From the NCBI GenBank assembly GCA_964036045.1, contig OZ038378.1, positions 140,026,765-140,090,764 on the forward strand: 64,000 nt of DNA, in the 5' to 3' direction. Position numbers and translations under genes: made by a program. Below the pieces are notes generated by a model. The model was not told the origin of the DNA. It was given only the letters and a program-made list of their open reading frames with translations, and searched no databases. Below are positions 1 through 10,330 of this stretch, piece after piece. This DNA comes from Eutreptiella sp. 'Long Island Sound 2002' (taxonomy: Eukaryota; Euglenozoa; Euglenophyceae; Eutreptiales; Eutreptiaceae). Every line of letters starts with the position of its first letter. Position 1 is the stretch's first letter.

Positions 1-90
1 ACTTTGGAAGAGAGACCAATATTGTCCCGTTACCGGTGGCAAGTTTAGGAAATCTGTACCGACGTGCATGCGATATACTTCGGTCCGTTG

Positions 91-231
91 CTTGGAAGTT
101 TTTGAAATCCCTCGGAAAGATGCTCGGAAGTTTTGGCAGCCAGATCGGGTCCGAAAACGCAACCGATATCGGTAGGAATGTTCCATGGGCTTCCCAGCCG
201 ACCGTGCCGGGGGAGCTCGGAAGAAATTTTT
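91..231 (+). repeat. 141-bp direct repeat, left copy
   Basis: This segment reappears at 3191-3331, exactly 3,100 bp downstream in the same orientation, with no indels and only a handful of mismatches. Both copies contain the core CCCTCGGAAAGATGCTCGG and end at GAGCTCGGAAGAAATTTT. Similarity stops abruptly on both sides. The pair brackets a possible coding segment, the 149-bp array and the CCCTCTCCCA minisatellite. This could be a pair of short terminal repeats, or two insertions of one dispersed element. No TG..CA ends or target duplications were found, so I do not call an LTR. Confidence 0.85.
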
Positions 232-548
232 CAGCCCGAACCCAGTGGAATTTTGGTTAGATGCTTGGTGCCTACCTTGCCTGCAAGATGCCATGGAGAA
301 CAGCACGTTGAAGCTAATGTTTGTCTACTCTTTGTCTGCGTTGCCTACAAAACTGCATGGAGAACACTGTGCTCAAGCTTATGATTGCTTCCCCTTTGTG
401 GTCCTTTGTGAATTTGGACTTTTGCTTTTGACATGTGCCACGCCAGTTTGATCCTTGGTGGCTGCTTTGCCCCTAAACTTGCATCGAGAATACTGTACTC
501 AAGCTGATGAATGTTTGCCCTTTGTGCCTTGTGAAGCTTTGTGCCTGC

Positions 549-1144
549 TTTTGTGGTTTTCTTTTTGCATGTGTGTCGCTTTCTCACCTAGGCCCCTTTG
601 AGTAGACTCACTAATGTGTTCCATTTTTGTGCTCGGAACACTTTTTGTCACCTGCAAGAGACATGTCTAGTAGTCAAGGCAGTGCCGCTAGTGCCTCGTC
701 TTCGTCCGCTCGGCCCCCCCAGCCCGTTCAGCAGCTCCCGGAACCAGATTTGGAGCTTGAGGGCGAGCTCATTGACGCGGACACAGCCAATACCGAAGTT
801 CCCGAACCGGGTGATACACAATCGCGCCTCCAACTCGCCCTAGCAGCACTGTGCCTGCGGCATAAGCCGTCAGAGACCATTGAACCCAGACTGCTAAGGG
901 TTTTTTTGGACAGGGTTGTCCCTGATGCATACCGCATCCAGCCGAAGGATACCTTGCTGGCTGTGCTTATGCATAAGCATTTTTCAATCCCTGTCTTGAC
1001 GGCACGGGAGGCTGTGGGCAAGACAAGCCCCAGCAAACATGAGACTTCGTACGGTGTACAATTTGCCTGCTTGGGTGGTTTTCTTTTTGTATGTGTGTCG
1101 CTTTTTCACCTTGGCCCCTTGCCCAGAACACTTTTTGTCACCTG
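549..1144 (+). repeat. Direct repeat pair bracketing a coding-like segment
   Basis: The stretch 549-600 (GTGGTTTTCTTTTTGCATG and following bases) recurs with few changes at 1074-1125. The motif AACACTTTTTGTCACCTG at about 637-654 recurs at about 1128-1145. The two halves are contiguous in the right copy and separated by about 35 bp in the left copy. The repeats enclose 663-1046. This could be a local duplication, or the flanks of an inserted segment. Confidence 0.6.
663..1046 (+). CDS. Possible N-terminal coding segment, unrecognised
   Basis: An ATG at 663 opens a frame with protein-like composition: a Ser/Ala-rich start, a Pro-rich stretch (ARPPQPVQQLPEP), an acidic stretch (LELEGELIDAD), then an alternating hydrophobic/charged region (RLLRVFLDRVVPDAYR, KDTLLAVLMHKHF) that looks helical. 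After about codon 128 the frame runs into the right-hand flanking repeat and becomes low-quality. I do not recognise the family. It could be the first exon of a host gene or the start of a transposon protein. No downstream exon was found and no promoter signal is evident. The evidence is codon-level plausibility only. Confidence 0.3.
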
Positions 1145-1245
1145 TGTCCTATGTCCTGTGTCCACTATCAAATGCACACTCTGTGGATCTCAACTCATGT
1201 CACTCAACCCTCTAATCACCTGTGTGCACTGGAAGGACACGCATA

Positions 1246-2428
1246 CGCTCTATGTAAAGCCCCAACCACCAGCTTTCATCAGAACCTTGTTTTGTGGAGT
1301 TTTACCACACCATCACAGAATTAGAAGGCTCCAAAGTGAGCTCGACTGTCCGCCCCCCTACAGAGGCCCACTGTTTCAGATTTTCACAACTAGGAGCTCT
1401 ATGTAAAGCCCCAACCACCAGCTTTCATCGGAACCTTGTTGTGTGGAATTTTACCACACCATCACAGAATTAGAAGGCTCCAAAGTGAGCTCCACTATCC
1501 GCCCCCCTACAGAGGCCCACCGTTTCGGATTTTCCCAACTAGGGGCTCTATGTAAAGCCCCAACCACCAGCTTTCATCAGAACCTTGTTTTGTGGAATTT
1601 TACCACACCATCACAGAATTAGAAGGCTGCAAAGTGAGCTCAACTGTCCGCCCCCCTACAGAGGCCCACTGTTTCAGATTTTCCCAACTAGGGGCTCCAT
1701 GTAAAGCCCCAACCACCAGCTTTCATCAGAACCTTGTTTTGTGGAATTTTACCACACCATCACAGAATTAGAAGGCTCCAAAGTGAGCTCAACTGTCCGC
1801 CCCCCTACAGAGGCCCACCGTTTCGGATTTTCCCAACTAGGGGCTCTATGTAAAGCCCCAACCACCAGCTTTCATCAGAACTTTGTTTTGTGGAATTTTA
1901 CCACACCATCACAGAATTAGAAGGCTCCAAAGTGAGCTCCACTATCCGCCCCCCTACAGGGGCCCAGTGTTTCAGATTTTCCCAACTAGGGGCTCTATGT
2001 AAAGCCCCAACCACCAGCTTTCATCAGAACCTTGTTTTGTGGAATTTTACCACACCATCACAGAATTAGAAGGCTCCAAAGTGAGCTCGACTATCCGCCC
2101 CCTTACAGGGGCCCACTGTTTCAGATTTTCACAACCAGGGGTTCTATGTAAAGCCCCAACCACCAGCTTTCATCAGAACCTTGTTTTGTGGAATTTTACC
2201 ACACCATCACAGAATTGCAAGGCTCCAAAGTGAGCTCGACTATCCGCCCCCCTACAGGGGCCCAGTGTTTCAAATTTTCCCAACTAGGGGCTCTATGTAA
2301 AGCCCCAACCACCAGCTTTCATCAGAACCTTATTTTGTGGAATTTTACCACACCATCACAGAATTGCAAGGCTCCAAAGTGAGCTCCACTATCCACCCCC
2401 CTACAAGGTCCCACTGTTTCAGATTTTC
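1246..2428 (+). repeat. Tandem array, 8 x 149 bp
   Basis: Eight head-to-tail copies share the landmark TATGTAAAGCCCCAACCACC. Its positions 1251, 1400, 1549, 1698, 1847, 1996, 2145 and 2294 are spaced exactly 149 bp every time, with no indels. Copies differ by scattered substitutions (for example ACAGAGGCCC or ACAGGGGCCC; GAATTAGAAGG or GAATTGCAAGG). The last copy ends directly at the CCCTCTCCCA minisatellite. No frame stays open across the array, and it is best read as noncoding satellite-like DNA. Confidence 0.95.
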
Positions 2429-2430
2429 CT

Positions 2431-3016
2431 AACCCTCTCCCACCCTCTCCCACCCTCTCCCAACCCTCTCCCACCCTCTCCCAACCCTCTCCCTCCCTCT
2501 CCCAACCCTCTCCCACCCTCTCCCACCCTCTCCCAACCCTCTCCCACCCCCTCCCAACCCTCTTCCACCCTCTCCCAACCCTCTCCCACCCTCTCCCACC
2601 CTCTCCCAACCCTCTCCCACCCTCTCCCAACCCTCTCCCAACCCTCTCCCACCCTCTCCCAACCCTCTCCCACCCTCTCCCACCCTCCCCCAACCCTCTC
2701 CTACCCTCTCCCACCCTATGCCAACCCTCTCCCACCCTCTACCAACCCTCTCCCAACCATCTCCCACCCTCTCCCAACCCTCTCCCACCCTCCCCCACCC
2801 ACCCGCTCCCAATCCTCTCCCAACCCTCTCCCACCCTCTCTCAACCCTCTACCACCCTCTCCCAACCCTCTCTCAACCCTCTCCCACCCTCTCCCAACCG
2901 TCTCCCACCCTCTCCCAACCCTCTCCCACCCTCTCCCAACCCTCTCCCACCCTCTCCCAACCCTCTCCCACCCTCTCCCAACCCTCTCCCACGCACCCCC
3001 AAGACTCTCCCAACCC
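2431..3016 (+). repeat. CCCTCTCCCA(A/C) minisatellite
   Basis: About 585 bp of a 10/11-bp unit (ACCCTCTCCC, with or without an extra A) is almost pure pyrimidine plus A on the + strand. Because the unit mixes 10 and 11 bp, long frames are open on both strands (Pro/Ser/Thr/Leu on +, Gly/Arg/Glu/Trp on -). They have no start context or domain content and are compositional artefacts. The purine-rich complement has regular GGG/GGGAGAGGG runs. Confidence 0.95.
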
Positions 3017-3190
3017 TGCTGAGGAACAGGGCTTTCATGTTTACACGGCGTTGTCTTGCCCACTGATCATTCACATTTCAAGCTTAAGTAAACAGTCATG
3101 CTTGTCTTTTTGTGTGTTTCTTTGCTGGGGTCTGGGATTTGGGAACCAACAACGGTGTAGTTCATTGTACAAAAAACCAATGGAAAAACG

Positions 3191-3331
3191 CCTGGAAGTT
3201 TTTGAAATCCCTCGGAAAGATGCTCGGAAGTTTTGGCAGCCAAATCGGGTCCCAAAACGCAACCGATATCGGTAGGAATGTGGCATGGGCTTCCCAGCCG
3301 ACTGTGCCGGGGGAGCTCGGAAGAAATTTTG
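3191..3331 (+). repeat. 141-bp direct repeat, right copy
   Basis: This is the partner of 91-231 at an offset of exactly 3,100 bp. It carries the same internal landmarks (AACGCAACCGATATCGGTAG; GTGCCGGGGGAGCTCGG). Differences include CAAATCGGGTCCC against CAGATCGGGTCCG and TGGCATGG against TTCCATGG. Downstream, 3370-3440 holds a short AT-rich stretch with repeated GAGCA/TGCTCAGCA words. Confidence 0.85.
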
Positions 3332-3559
3332 GCTGGGACTTCCCAAATCAACCCTGCAATATGAGTCCCATTTGCTAAGCATGAATGCTGAGCATCCCCA
3401 AATATCCTGAGCAATATGCTCAGCATTTTCCTACCATTTTTTACCTTCTATGCTGTGCGTCCCAGCACCATGTGTGGCTGCGGGTTGTGTACCAATCGGC
3501 TGGAAAACAACCCCTCCCACACCCACCCGGTACCCAAACACAGTTAAAACAACATATCA

Positions 3560-4470
3560 ATACTATCTAAAACATGCTTTACATAGCTTGGATGTTCATT
3601 GTGAGTGGCCACAAGACAAAAAAAAGTTTTGGACACTTCAATTTTTGAGCAACCTCGGGTGAAGAACTGTTGTAGCACGTTGTGTACCGGCGGCCCTTTG
3701 GAACACGCCCCTCGTACACCCAGAACCCAAATGGGAAAAAAAACAAACACATAACTACGGCTTAAAACATGCTTTGCACAGCTTGGATGGTCATTGTGAG
3801 GGGTCACCATGTCAAAAAAAAAAGATTCGGAAACTTCGATTCTTCACTTGTACAGGGTGAAAAGCTGCACAGGCAAGTTGTGTACCACTCCATGCACAAA
3901 CACAAGCCATTGTTGGCGCAAACGGTCATTTCGCATTTTTCCACGGACCATAACCGGCCCTAGGGGCGGTTAGAGGATGTAAAAAACGTCCAATTCTATC
4001 CTAGCACGCGTATACTTTCACAACATCCCTGCTTGCACCTCTCACAGTGGGTACCACATAGTCGCCAAGGTTGCCAAAACCACCAGTATCGCAAAAAGTG
4101 GTGAAAAGTGCAGAACCAGCATCAACTCCTTTCCCACTCCACCCCATACAAACCCCATATGGTTGCGACCCGAAAACACTTTTTTGGCTCAAAATGCAAA
4201 AACCAAAAAACTCATTATTTCACACGCAAGAAAAGTGTAGCTCATTTTTTTGACACTTTTAATCCTCCCCCCCCCCCGGGACCCCCACCACCCCGACCAC
4301 CCCACCCCCCTCTCGTGACGCCTAAAAAAAGTGGGTTTCAAGTGAGGGGGTCGGGCTGTCCGGGGGGGGGGGGGGGGTCCATACCAAAAGCTCATTGGGG
4401 GATGCGTTTTTTGCACAATAATTATTTTACAAGGGGCCAAACGAGCAATTCAACTCTTTGGGGTAGGGCA
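3560..4470 (+). repeat. Composite dispersed repeat, copy 1
   Basis: It begins with two roughly 196-bp modules carrying the landmark ACATGCTTT..CAnAGCTTGGATG (about 3573 and 3769). It continues through a conserved body (ACAACATCCCTGCTTGCACC, GTGGGTACCACA, CACCCCATACAAACCCCATA, GAAAACACTTTTTTGGCTCA) and ends in a block with CATTGGGGGATG followed by TTATTTTACAAGGGG (about 4396-4438). A poly(C)/poly(G) pair (about 4268 and 4363) interrupts the tail. The same module order recurs at 4670-6260, and the body or tail recurs inverted near 11.1-11.4 kb and 22.1 kb. No coding region is evident. Confidence 0.8.
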
Positions 4471-4669
4471 CGCCAATAGGCCCAAAAAGCCCCAAGACAG
4501 GGGTTATGTGGCAATTATCCCCTATATTTGGGCCCGCTTGGTTTGATCTAACAACCTATGTGAGGTGATTGTTTTGTGTTTGGCAAGACCACGTTGCAGA
4601 GAATCTAGCCCTGGCAATGCACACTCAAGCGACAAACACATCAAATACCTGCGACAAAAAACGCAAATA

Positions 4670-6260
4670 CCCCGCAAGACATGCTTTACATGGCTTGGAT
4701 GATCATTGCGAGTGGTCACAATATCAAACGAACAAGCTTCCGAAAAAGTGGATTTTTGAGGTGCCCAAGCTGAACAACCGCCGATACAGGTTGTGAACCA
4801 ATCCATTTTGGAGGCATCGCCCCACCTACACTTAACACCGAAACAGGATGAAAAGACACGTAAATGCTGTGTAAAACATGCTTTACATAGTTTGGGTGGT
4901 AATTGTGAGAGGCGGGGATAACAAAAAACTAAGTTTCAAAAAGTGTGATTATTCAGTTGCACAGGGTGAAGAACTGCAAAAGCAAGTTGTGTAGGGGTCC
5001 TTTGGGGACACCCACCCCAACCCCCACCATACCCACATGGGGTAAAAATCACACGCATAAATGCTTCCTCAAACATGCTTTGCATAGCTTGGGTGGTCAT
5101 TGTGAGTGGTCGCAATAAAAAAAAACACGCATCGAAAACTTCGATTTTTGAGTATTCCACTGTGAAAAGTTGCAAAATCGATTGGGAGACCCCCCCGAGG
5201 CACATACCCAATACCCAAATGGGGTAAAACACGCATAAATGTTGCCTAAAACATGATTTACGTAGCTTGGATGGTCATAGTGAGTGGCCAAGATATCAAA
5301 AAACTAAGTTGGGGAAACTTCCATTTGACCTATACAGAGTGAAAAGCCGCATTAGCAGGTTGGGTGGCAATTCATTAGGAGACCCCTCCCCCCCACGCGC
5401 AGAACCAATAACCGAAAAAACACATAATTGCTGCCTAAAATATGCTTTATGCAGCTTAGATGGTCATTGTGAGTGGCCACAATGTCACAAAAATAGGTTT
5501 TGCAAACATCAAGTTTTGAGCTGTACAGGGTAGAAACTACATAGGAAGGTTGTGTACAAGTCCCTTGGGGGACACCGCCAACCGGCACCCAATACCCCAA
5601 CAGGGTAATAAGAATATAAACATTACCGAGAACGTGCGGTAAGTAGCTTGAATGACATCGTGAGCGGCCACGATGTCAAAAAATTAAGAATTTGCGAACT
5701 TTGATTTTCAACCCCTCAAAATGAGGCAAAGCGCATCACGAGGTTGTGTACCAGCCCATGCACACATGTAAGGCATTATTGGTAGAAACAGTCGTTTGCG
5801 TCTTTCACCCACGCCTTCACCGCCCCTAGGCAAGGCTACAAACTCCAAAAAATGTCCTCTTGTATCCTAATAGGCACATGTTGTCACAACGTCCCTACTT
5901 GCACACCTTAGAGTGCGTACCACAAGGTCCGTAAGGTCCGCAAAAACACCGACATAGCAAAAATGACGAGAAACTGCATAAACTACATTAACGCTCATCA
6001 CCAACTTGCCCCATACAAACCTTGTGGAGTCGGGACCGGAAAACACTTTTTCGGCTCAAAAGAAAAAAAAACAAAAAATTAATGATTTTTGACCACAAGA
6101 AAGGGGGAGGACGTTCAAAATTTTTGATCCCCAACCCACTGCAACCCCCTTCCCTCAAAACTTAAAAAATGGGCTTCAAGTGGGTTGGTGGGGCAAAAAC
6201 TCGTTGGGGGATGTGATGGTATTGGACAAAATAATGATTTTAAAAGCAGTTGAACCAGGG
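4670..6260 (+). repeat. Composite dispersed repeat, copy 2 (expanded modules)
   Basis: It has the same architecture as 3560-4470, but with six leading modules instead of two. The landmark (ACATGCTTTACATGGCTTGG and variants) falls at about 4680, 4879, 5073, 5252, 5440 and 5634, spaced 179-199 bp. The body follows at 5738-6130 (CACAACGTCCCTACTTGCAC, CCCCATACAAACC, GGAAAACACTTTTTCGGC). The tail is at about 6205-6250 (GTTGGGGGATGTGATGG, ACAAAATAATGATTTTA). Divergence from copy 1 is considerable, so the duplication is old. Confidence 0.75.
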
Positions 6261-6562
6261 CGGGTCGGCTTTTGAAAGATGCGACACCATGATGAAATGA
6301 CCTTTTTTTGGGCCCCTCGAAAAAAGGGGTAGTTTTGGGGGGGTTTGGGGGGGTTTCGGCTGAAAGAAGTGGGTGGGGGGGTTGGAGGGGGTTTTGTCCA
6401 AAGTGGCTGTGGGTGTGTGTGTGCAAAAACACACCTTTAAAGCCGACATGGGTGGTATTTATGTTTAAGGGCACAAAGACCCCCAAGTACTCCGGAACCC
6501 AGGCCTCTTGTCGGCGCTAAGAGTCTCCCAAAATGCATAGGGTGAGGACCCACCCAACCAAT

Positions 6563-6846
6563 CGGTGGACCCGTGTGGGTATGAAAGCCCGTCTTGGCCA
6601 TTCAATAGGTGGACCAAGTCTATTGTGGACCCCACGACGTCAATCTCGCCACCCGGCCATTCCAGCTTTGCTTGCCGCTAGCATGCATCCCCTTAGAGCT
6701 CCGAATGATGGACCACGTGTGGATGGGAAAGCTAGTCTTGGGCGTTCAGCTGTGCCCCAATCCGTTGTGGACCCCACAACGCCAATCTTGCCACCTAGCC
6801 GTTTCGATGGGCATGCATGCCCACCCATACCCGTCGGCACCACTAA
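6563..6846 (+). repeat. Imperfect 142-bp tandem duplication
   Basis: Two adjacent copies are offset by 142 bp. They share GTTGTGGACCCCACAACGCC (TATTGTGGACCCCACGACGTC in the first), CATGCATCCCC or CATGCATGCCC, and GTGTGG(A/G)TG(G/A)GAAAG. They lie directly upstream of the reverse transcriptase remnant and may be part of the same element (leader or N-terminal ORF), but nothing shows that directly. Confidence 0.6.
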
Positions 6847-6858
6847 GTCTTTCTTGCC

Positions 6859-7152
6859 TTGCCGTTGGAAGTAGATAGAGTAGCCATTGCCCGCTTTGAT
6901 GGTGGTGCCTTTGCATCCGCTTTTAAGTACTTCTTTCGCTTGCTTGTGCTTGCAATTATGCGCACATTAGCTCCATCCAGCACGACTGCCTTTGAAGAGT
7001 TCGTTGAAGATCATCCACTTCTTGAAGATGATGAAGAATTGGAATTGGAAGAATCCCCAGATGAACTGCTGTTCGAGGAGTCTATTGCACCAACATCCTT
7101 CGTTGGCTTCCAATACCCATGCCCGGCCTGTGCATGTGCCACATTGACCTGA
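6859..7152 (+). pseudogene. Acidic ORF upstream of the RT remnant
   Basis: A short open frame has a strongly acidic stretch (FEEFVEDHPLLEDDEELELE) and a C-terminal segment overlapping the start of the RT remnant in another frame. It sits where a retroelement's gag or linker would be. I do not recognise a domain. The overlap with the RT frame by about 35 bp suggests either a frameshifted continuation of the same polyprotein or a chance frame. Only the acidic composition supports it. Confidence 0.3.
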
Positions 7153-8270
7153 GTAATTGTTTTTGGTCGCTGCGCCTCCCTGAGGCTTTCTGGCGCTTTC
7201 TGTGTCTCGGATGGAGCAGGCGGGGTTTTCAGGTGTTTGCCTTTTGGGTGGTAGTACGGCCCAATTTTGTGCTAAAAAGTTTTGGAACGGTTAATGGACG
7301 ACATTGGTTAGGTAGGCGTGCTAGTTTTAATCTACATCGATGATGTGCTCATTGTGCGATGGGGAAAGCAGCGGGTGCGCAAGCAGCCACAACGTGTTGT
7401 GGAGGCGTTGCGTGCTGCGGGTGGGTTTATAAGCCCTCAGAGCACATTGGAGCCGCTAACACGCCTGGTGTGGCTTGGGAAGGATGTAGATCTTGGCGGG
7501 GGTAGCCTGCGGACGGCGGGGAATACCTGGGAAGCGCTGCTGGCCCATTGGCTGCGTTTGTCGGTTGGGAACTGTAGTGTGCGGTTTCTCGGGCGTGCGA
7601 GATGGCTTTGCAGGCCTGGTTTTGGCCATTGCCCCCACTTATCAGGGGTCTGGGCCCATGTGTTGTGGGAGGCCCCCCGCCTACAGTTTAGCCCCGGCAA
7701 GTTGCTACGCTCTATGTGTGTGGTGTGTGTGCTGCCGTTACCGGGTTGGTCTATGGTGTCCCTGCCGCGGGAGTTGGGTCGGGGGCTTGTGTTCGAGTCT
7801 GTGGATGCTGCGCTTGATGGTGGTGTATACCGCCTGGGACTTTGGTCGCTCGGACTCGGCTCTAGGTCAGCGGTGCCCTATGAGCAACCACCAAATCAAC
7901 AGTGTGCGGAGGCGCGTGCGCTCTTGTGGGGCCTCAAATTTATTTTGAATGTGGGGATTTGCGAAGCGCATTTGTTTTGGGATAATGCAATAGTGTTGGT
8001 CCAATTTCTCATGTGCAAGGCGAGCGTGGGGAGGGTGTATCAATAGCGCTTACTGAAGAGCTTTAGGTACATTTGGGCCTCTTGCCCTGGCTTTACGGTG
8101 AATTGTCATTGGGTTCGCGGGGCGACGAATCCAGCAAACCCCATCAGCAGGTTGAGTGACTAGTTTGGTGGGGAGTTGGATATGGCACGCGAAGCTGCGA
8201 CGAGTACAATAGGCAATTTGTGGGCTTTTCCGGACCGCAAAACAGTTTTTTTTATGGGCCTTGGGCATGC
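7119..8270 (+). pseudogene. Decayed retroelement: reverse transcriptase-RNase H
   Basis: Polymerase motifs appear in order across two frames. The first Asp motif HIDLSNCFWSLRLPE is encoded from about 7140. After a frameshift near 7240 come PFGW-stop-YGPILC and the catalytic YIDDVLI (about 7330-7350), then a WLGKDVDL segment. RNase H follows: an Asp near VFESVDAALDG, a Glu in CAEARALLWGL, an Asp in FWDNAIVLV, and the family-typical tail HWVRGATNPANPISRL (about 8107-8154). In-frame stops lie at 7252, 7273, 7309, 8044 and 8158, so it cannot make a full protein. The RT followed directly by RNase H, with no visible integrase, points to an LTR- or DIRS-type element, class unresolved. No terminal repeats were identified. 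Confidence 0.85.
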
Positions 8271-9020
8271 CTATGGGCCCATTTGTGCTCCCCCAGTCTT
8301 GGCAGTCGGGCCTCGGGTCGCATTCTAATGTGCATGGGGCGGATTTTCACGACGTTTTTTCGTAGTACCACACAGAGGAATCCATGGGTGCCATGACCTA
8401 GGGTCTAGGCTTGGTGGTGTGTTGCCTCCCTGTGGCCTTCCGGTGCATGCCCCTGTGCCTGCATCCCCGTCTTCTTCTTTACTGCGGGGTTGCCAATGTC
8501 GGCCATGACGAAGGGAAGGATCAGCGCCGCAGCATAGGTCAGTGCACGCACCGCCGATCCCTGGCTGCTGCCGCCCGGCGTTGGATGCGTGGCGGGGAGC
8601 GGCTGCGCCGGGCCTTCCGTGGCCTGCTTGCCCGTCGTCCCGTGCGGTGTGTGCTGTTGGCGTCGGCGGTGAAGATCTTCTTCTAGGTTGACGTCCCGGA
8701 GAGCCTTGCGCCGGCGGTGCTTGAGGATGCCGCACGCGACATTGCGCCGCGCCCGTGCCCCGGCCTTCCACCCGGAAGGCGGCCCCAATGTGAAGCCCCC
8801 AGGCCAGAACCACATGTGTTCGCACAAGTGGCAGGTGGTGTACGGTTTGGGGACGGTGTACCTCACCCTCAGCCCGCACCGCATGTACCAGGGCAAACGG
8901 ATGCCCTACATTTTTGTGCAGGGGTTAGTGCGGCCGCTGGTGGGTGTGGTGCGCATTTTCAACCCTTGATTGGGTTGTTGGGTCCCCTTTTGGGCTAAGT
9001 CCCTTGCTGGGTACTGAGCT
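8271..9020 (+). other. Unassigned region downstream of the retroelement
   Basis: About 750 bp is moderately GC-rich with several overlapping short frames on both strands. None shows recognisable motifs. The frame at 8688-8969 has the segment HKWQVVYGLGTVYLTLSPHR, which is protein-like but too short and isolated to call. It may be the 3' part of the same retroelement or unrelated filler. Confidence 0.4.
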
Positions 9021-9824
9021 TTGACTGGTCGCCGGTTGCCGGCATTTTTCACATTGCCCTGCGGGCCCACTTTGTTTCCGCCTTTTATGTGGGGGTACCG
9101 TATGAGGTATGGGGTGGGGGCCGCCAGCCTTCTTGTCCTGGGGTTGGCCCTGGGCGCCCCCCTGGCCTTGGTGGCTGTTGTGGAGCACCCGGCAGGAAGC
9201 GTGGCTGTTGCGGCAGCCAGCTTTGGTGGCTGTCGGTGAGGGTGTGTGTGCGCTGGGATAGACGGGACCTAGTCTTGAGGGGGCGTGGCGTGGTGACGGG
9301 TCGTATGTCTGCCTCTAGGGCCTGTGCCTCTGTGCCCCCTTTTATTGCCCTGCAGGACCTTTTGTGTCGTATTATCGCAGCATGGATGCTATTTTTTGCA
9401 GGGTGGGGCGGCAAGTACGGGCCTTGGTGGCATGAGTGTGGCCCTGGGTGCCCCCCTAGCCTTTGTGGCAGTTGTCACCTTGCCTTGCGGGCCCACTTTG
9501 TTGCGCCTTTTCTGTGGGGGTGCAGTATGAGGTGTGGCGCGGGGCCGATGGCCTTCTTGTCTCGGGGTCGGCCCTGGCCGCCCCCCTGGCCTGAATGGCT
9601 GTTGAGGAGCACCCGGCAGGACGCGTGGCCCACGGGGGGGACGTCTCCTCGGTCCCAGTACGCGACTCCCCCCCCCCCTCCCTGCCCTCCGGGCCAACTT
9701 AGTTGCCAAGGGTCAACAGCTACTGGCCATACATATAGTGGCGCCGAAGGCGCCCGAAATTTTTTTTTCATTCCGTCTACCCATTTTGTCCACTTTGCAC
9801 CCCAACATTATCCTTGAACCCAAC

Positions 9825-9980
9825 CTTGACTCTAATGCCCACCCCAACCCTCAGCCCACTCCTAACCCTACCCCCAAACCTTTCCCTTGCCCCTAACCCT
9901 AACCCTAACCCTAACCCTAACCCTAGCCCTAACCCTAACCCTCGCCCTGCCCCTAGCCCTAGCTCTCACCCTAGGCTCGG
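9825..9980 (+). repeat. Interstitial telomere-type (CCCTAA)n tract
   Basis: The core 9891-9947 is a run of perfect CCCTAA hexamers broken by a single CCCTAG. Degenerate variants flank it (CCCCAACCCTCAGCCC on the left; CCCTCGCCCTGCCCCTAG on the right). The C-rich strand is on +. It is well inside the window with unrelated DNA on both sides, so it is an interstitial tract and not a chromosome end. It indicates a TTAGGG-type telomere if it derives from the host's own telomere. Confidence 0.9.
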
Positions 9981-10175
9981 GTTAGAATGAGTGTTGGGGT
10001 CCAAAATGGAGAGCAATGATGTGGCAAACGCAGCCATGAACGAAATTTGGGGGATCTTGTGCAGCCCAATCAACATGGCTGGCATGGCCAAACCAACTGG
10101 CTGCAAAGGTTAGGGTTAGGTTTATGGTGATGGTATGGTTAGAGGGAGGGCAAGGGGAGGTAAGGGGAGCGTGTG

Positions 10176-10330
10176 CCCCCCCCCCCACCGCCCCCCCCCC
10201 CCCACCACCCCAAATCTCCCCACCTGGACCCCCCCCCCCCAACCGACCCTCCCAACCGCCCCGCCCCCCTCGCCCCTCCCTGAACCCCCCCCCCTTCCAA
10301 TGCCCCCCCCCCCCCCCCCCCCCCCCCTGG
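10176..10330 (+). repeat. Poly(C)-dominated low-complexity block
   Basis: Cytosine homopolymers up to about 25 nt (notably 10304-10327) are separated by short ACC/AAC/TCC interruptions. The block separates two copies of the GC-rich duplication family. Long open frames through it encode proline runs and are artefacts. Confidence 0.9.

Noticed and set aside
2322-3063. Gly/Arg/Glu-rich (-) and Pro/Ser/Thr-rich (+) proteins in the CCCTCTCCCA region
   Set aside because: Pure translation of a 10/11-bp minisatellite; competing frames on both strands, no domains.
91-3331. LTR retrotransposon bounded by the 141-bp repeats
   Set aside because: No TG..CA ends, no target duplication, no RT or integrase in the interior, and the interior is mostly satellite.
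7252-8160. TAG/TAA recoded as Gln in this organism
   Set aside because: Stops in the retroelement accompany a frameshift, and other remnants have TGA stops, while the GCN1 exons contain none. Pseudogene decay explains all of it.
9825-9980. A true chromosome end
   Set aside because: Unrelated, gene-bearing sequence continues for kilobases on both sides.
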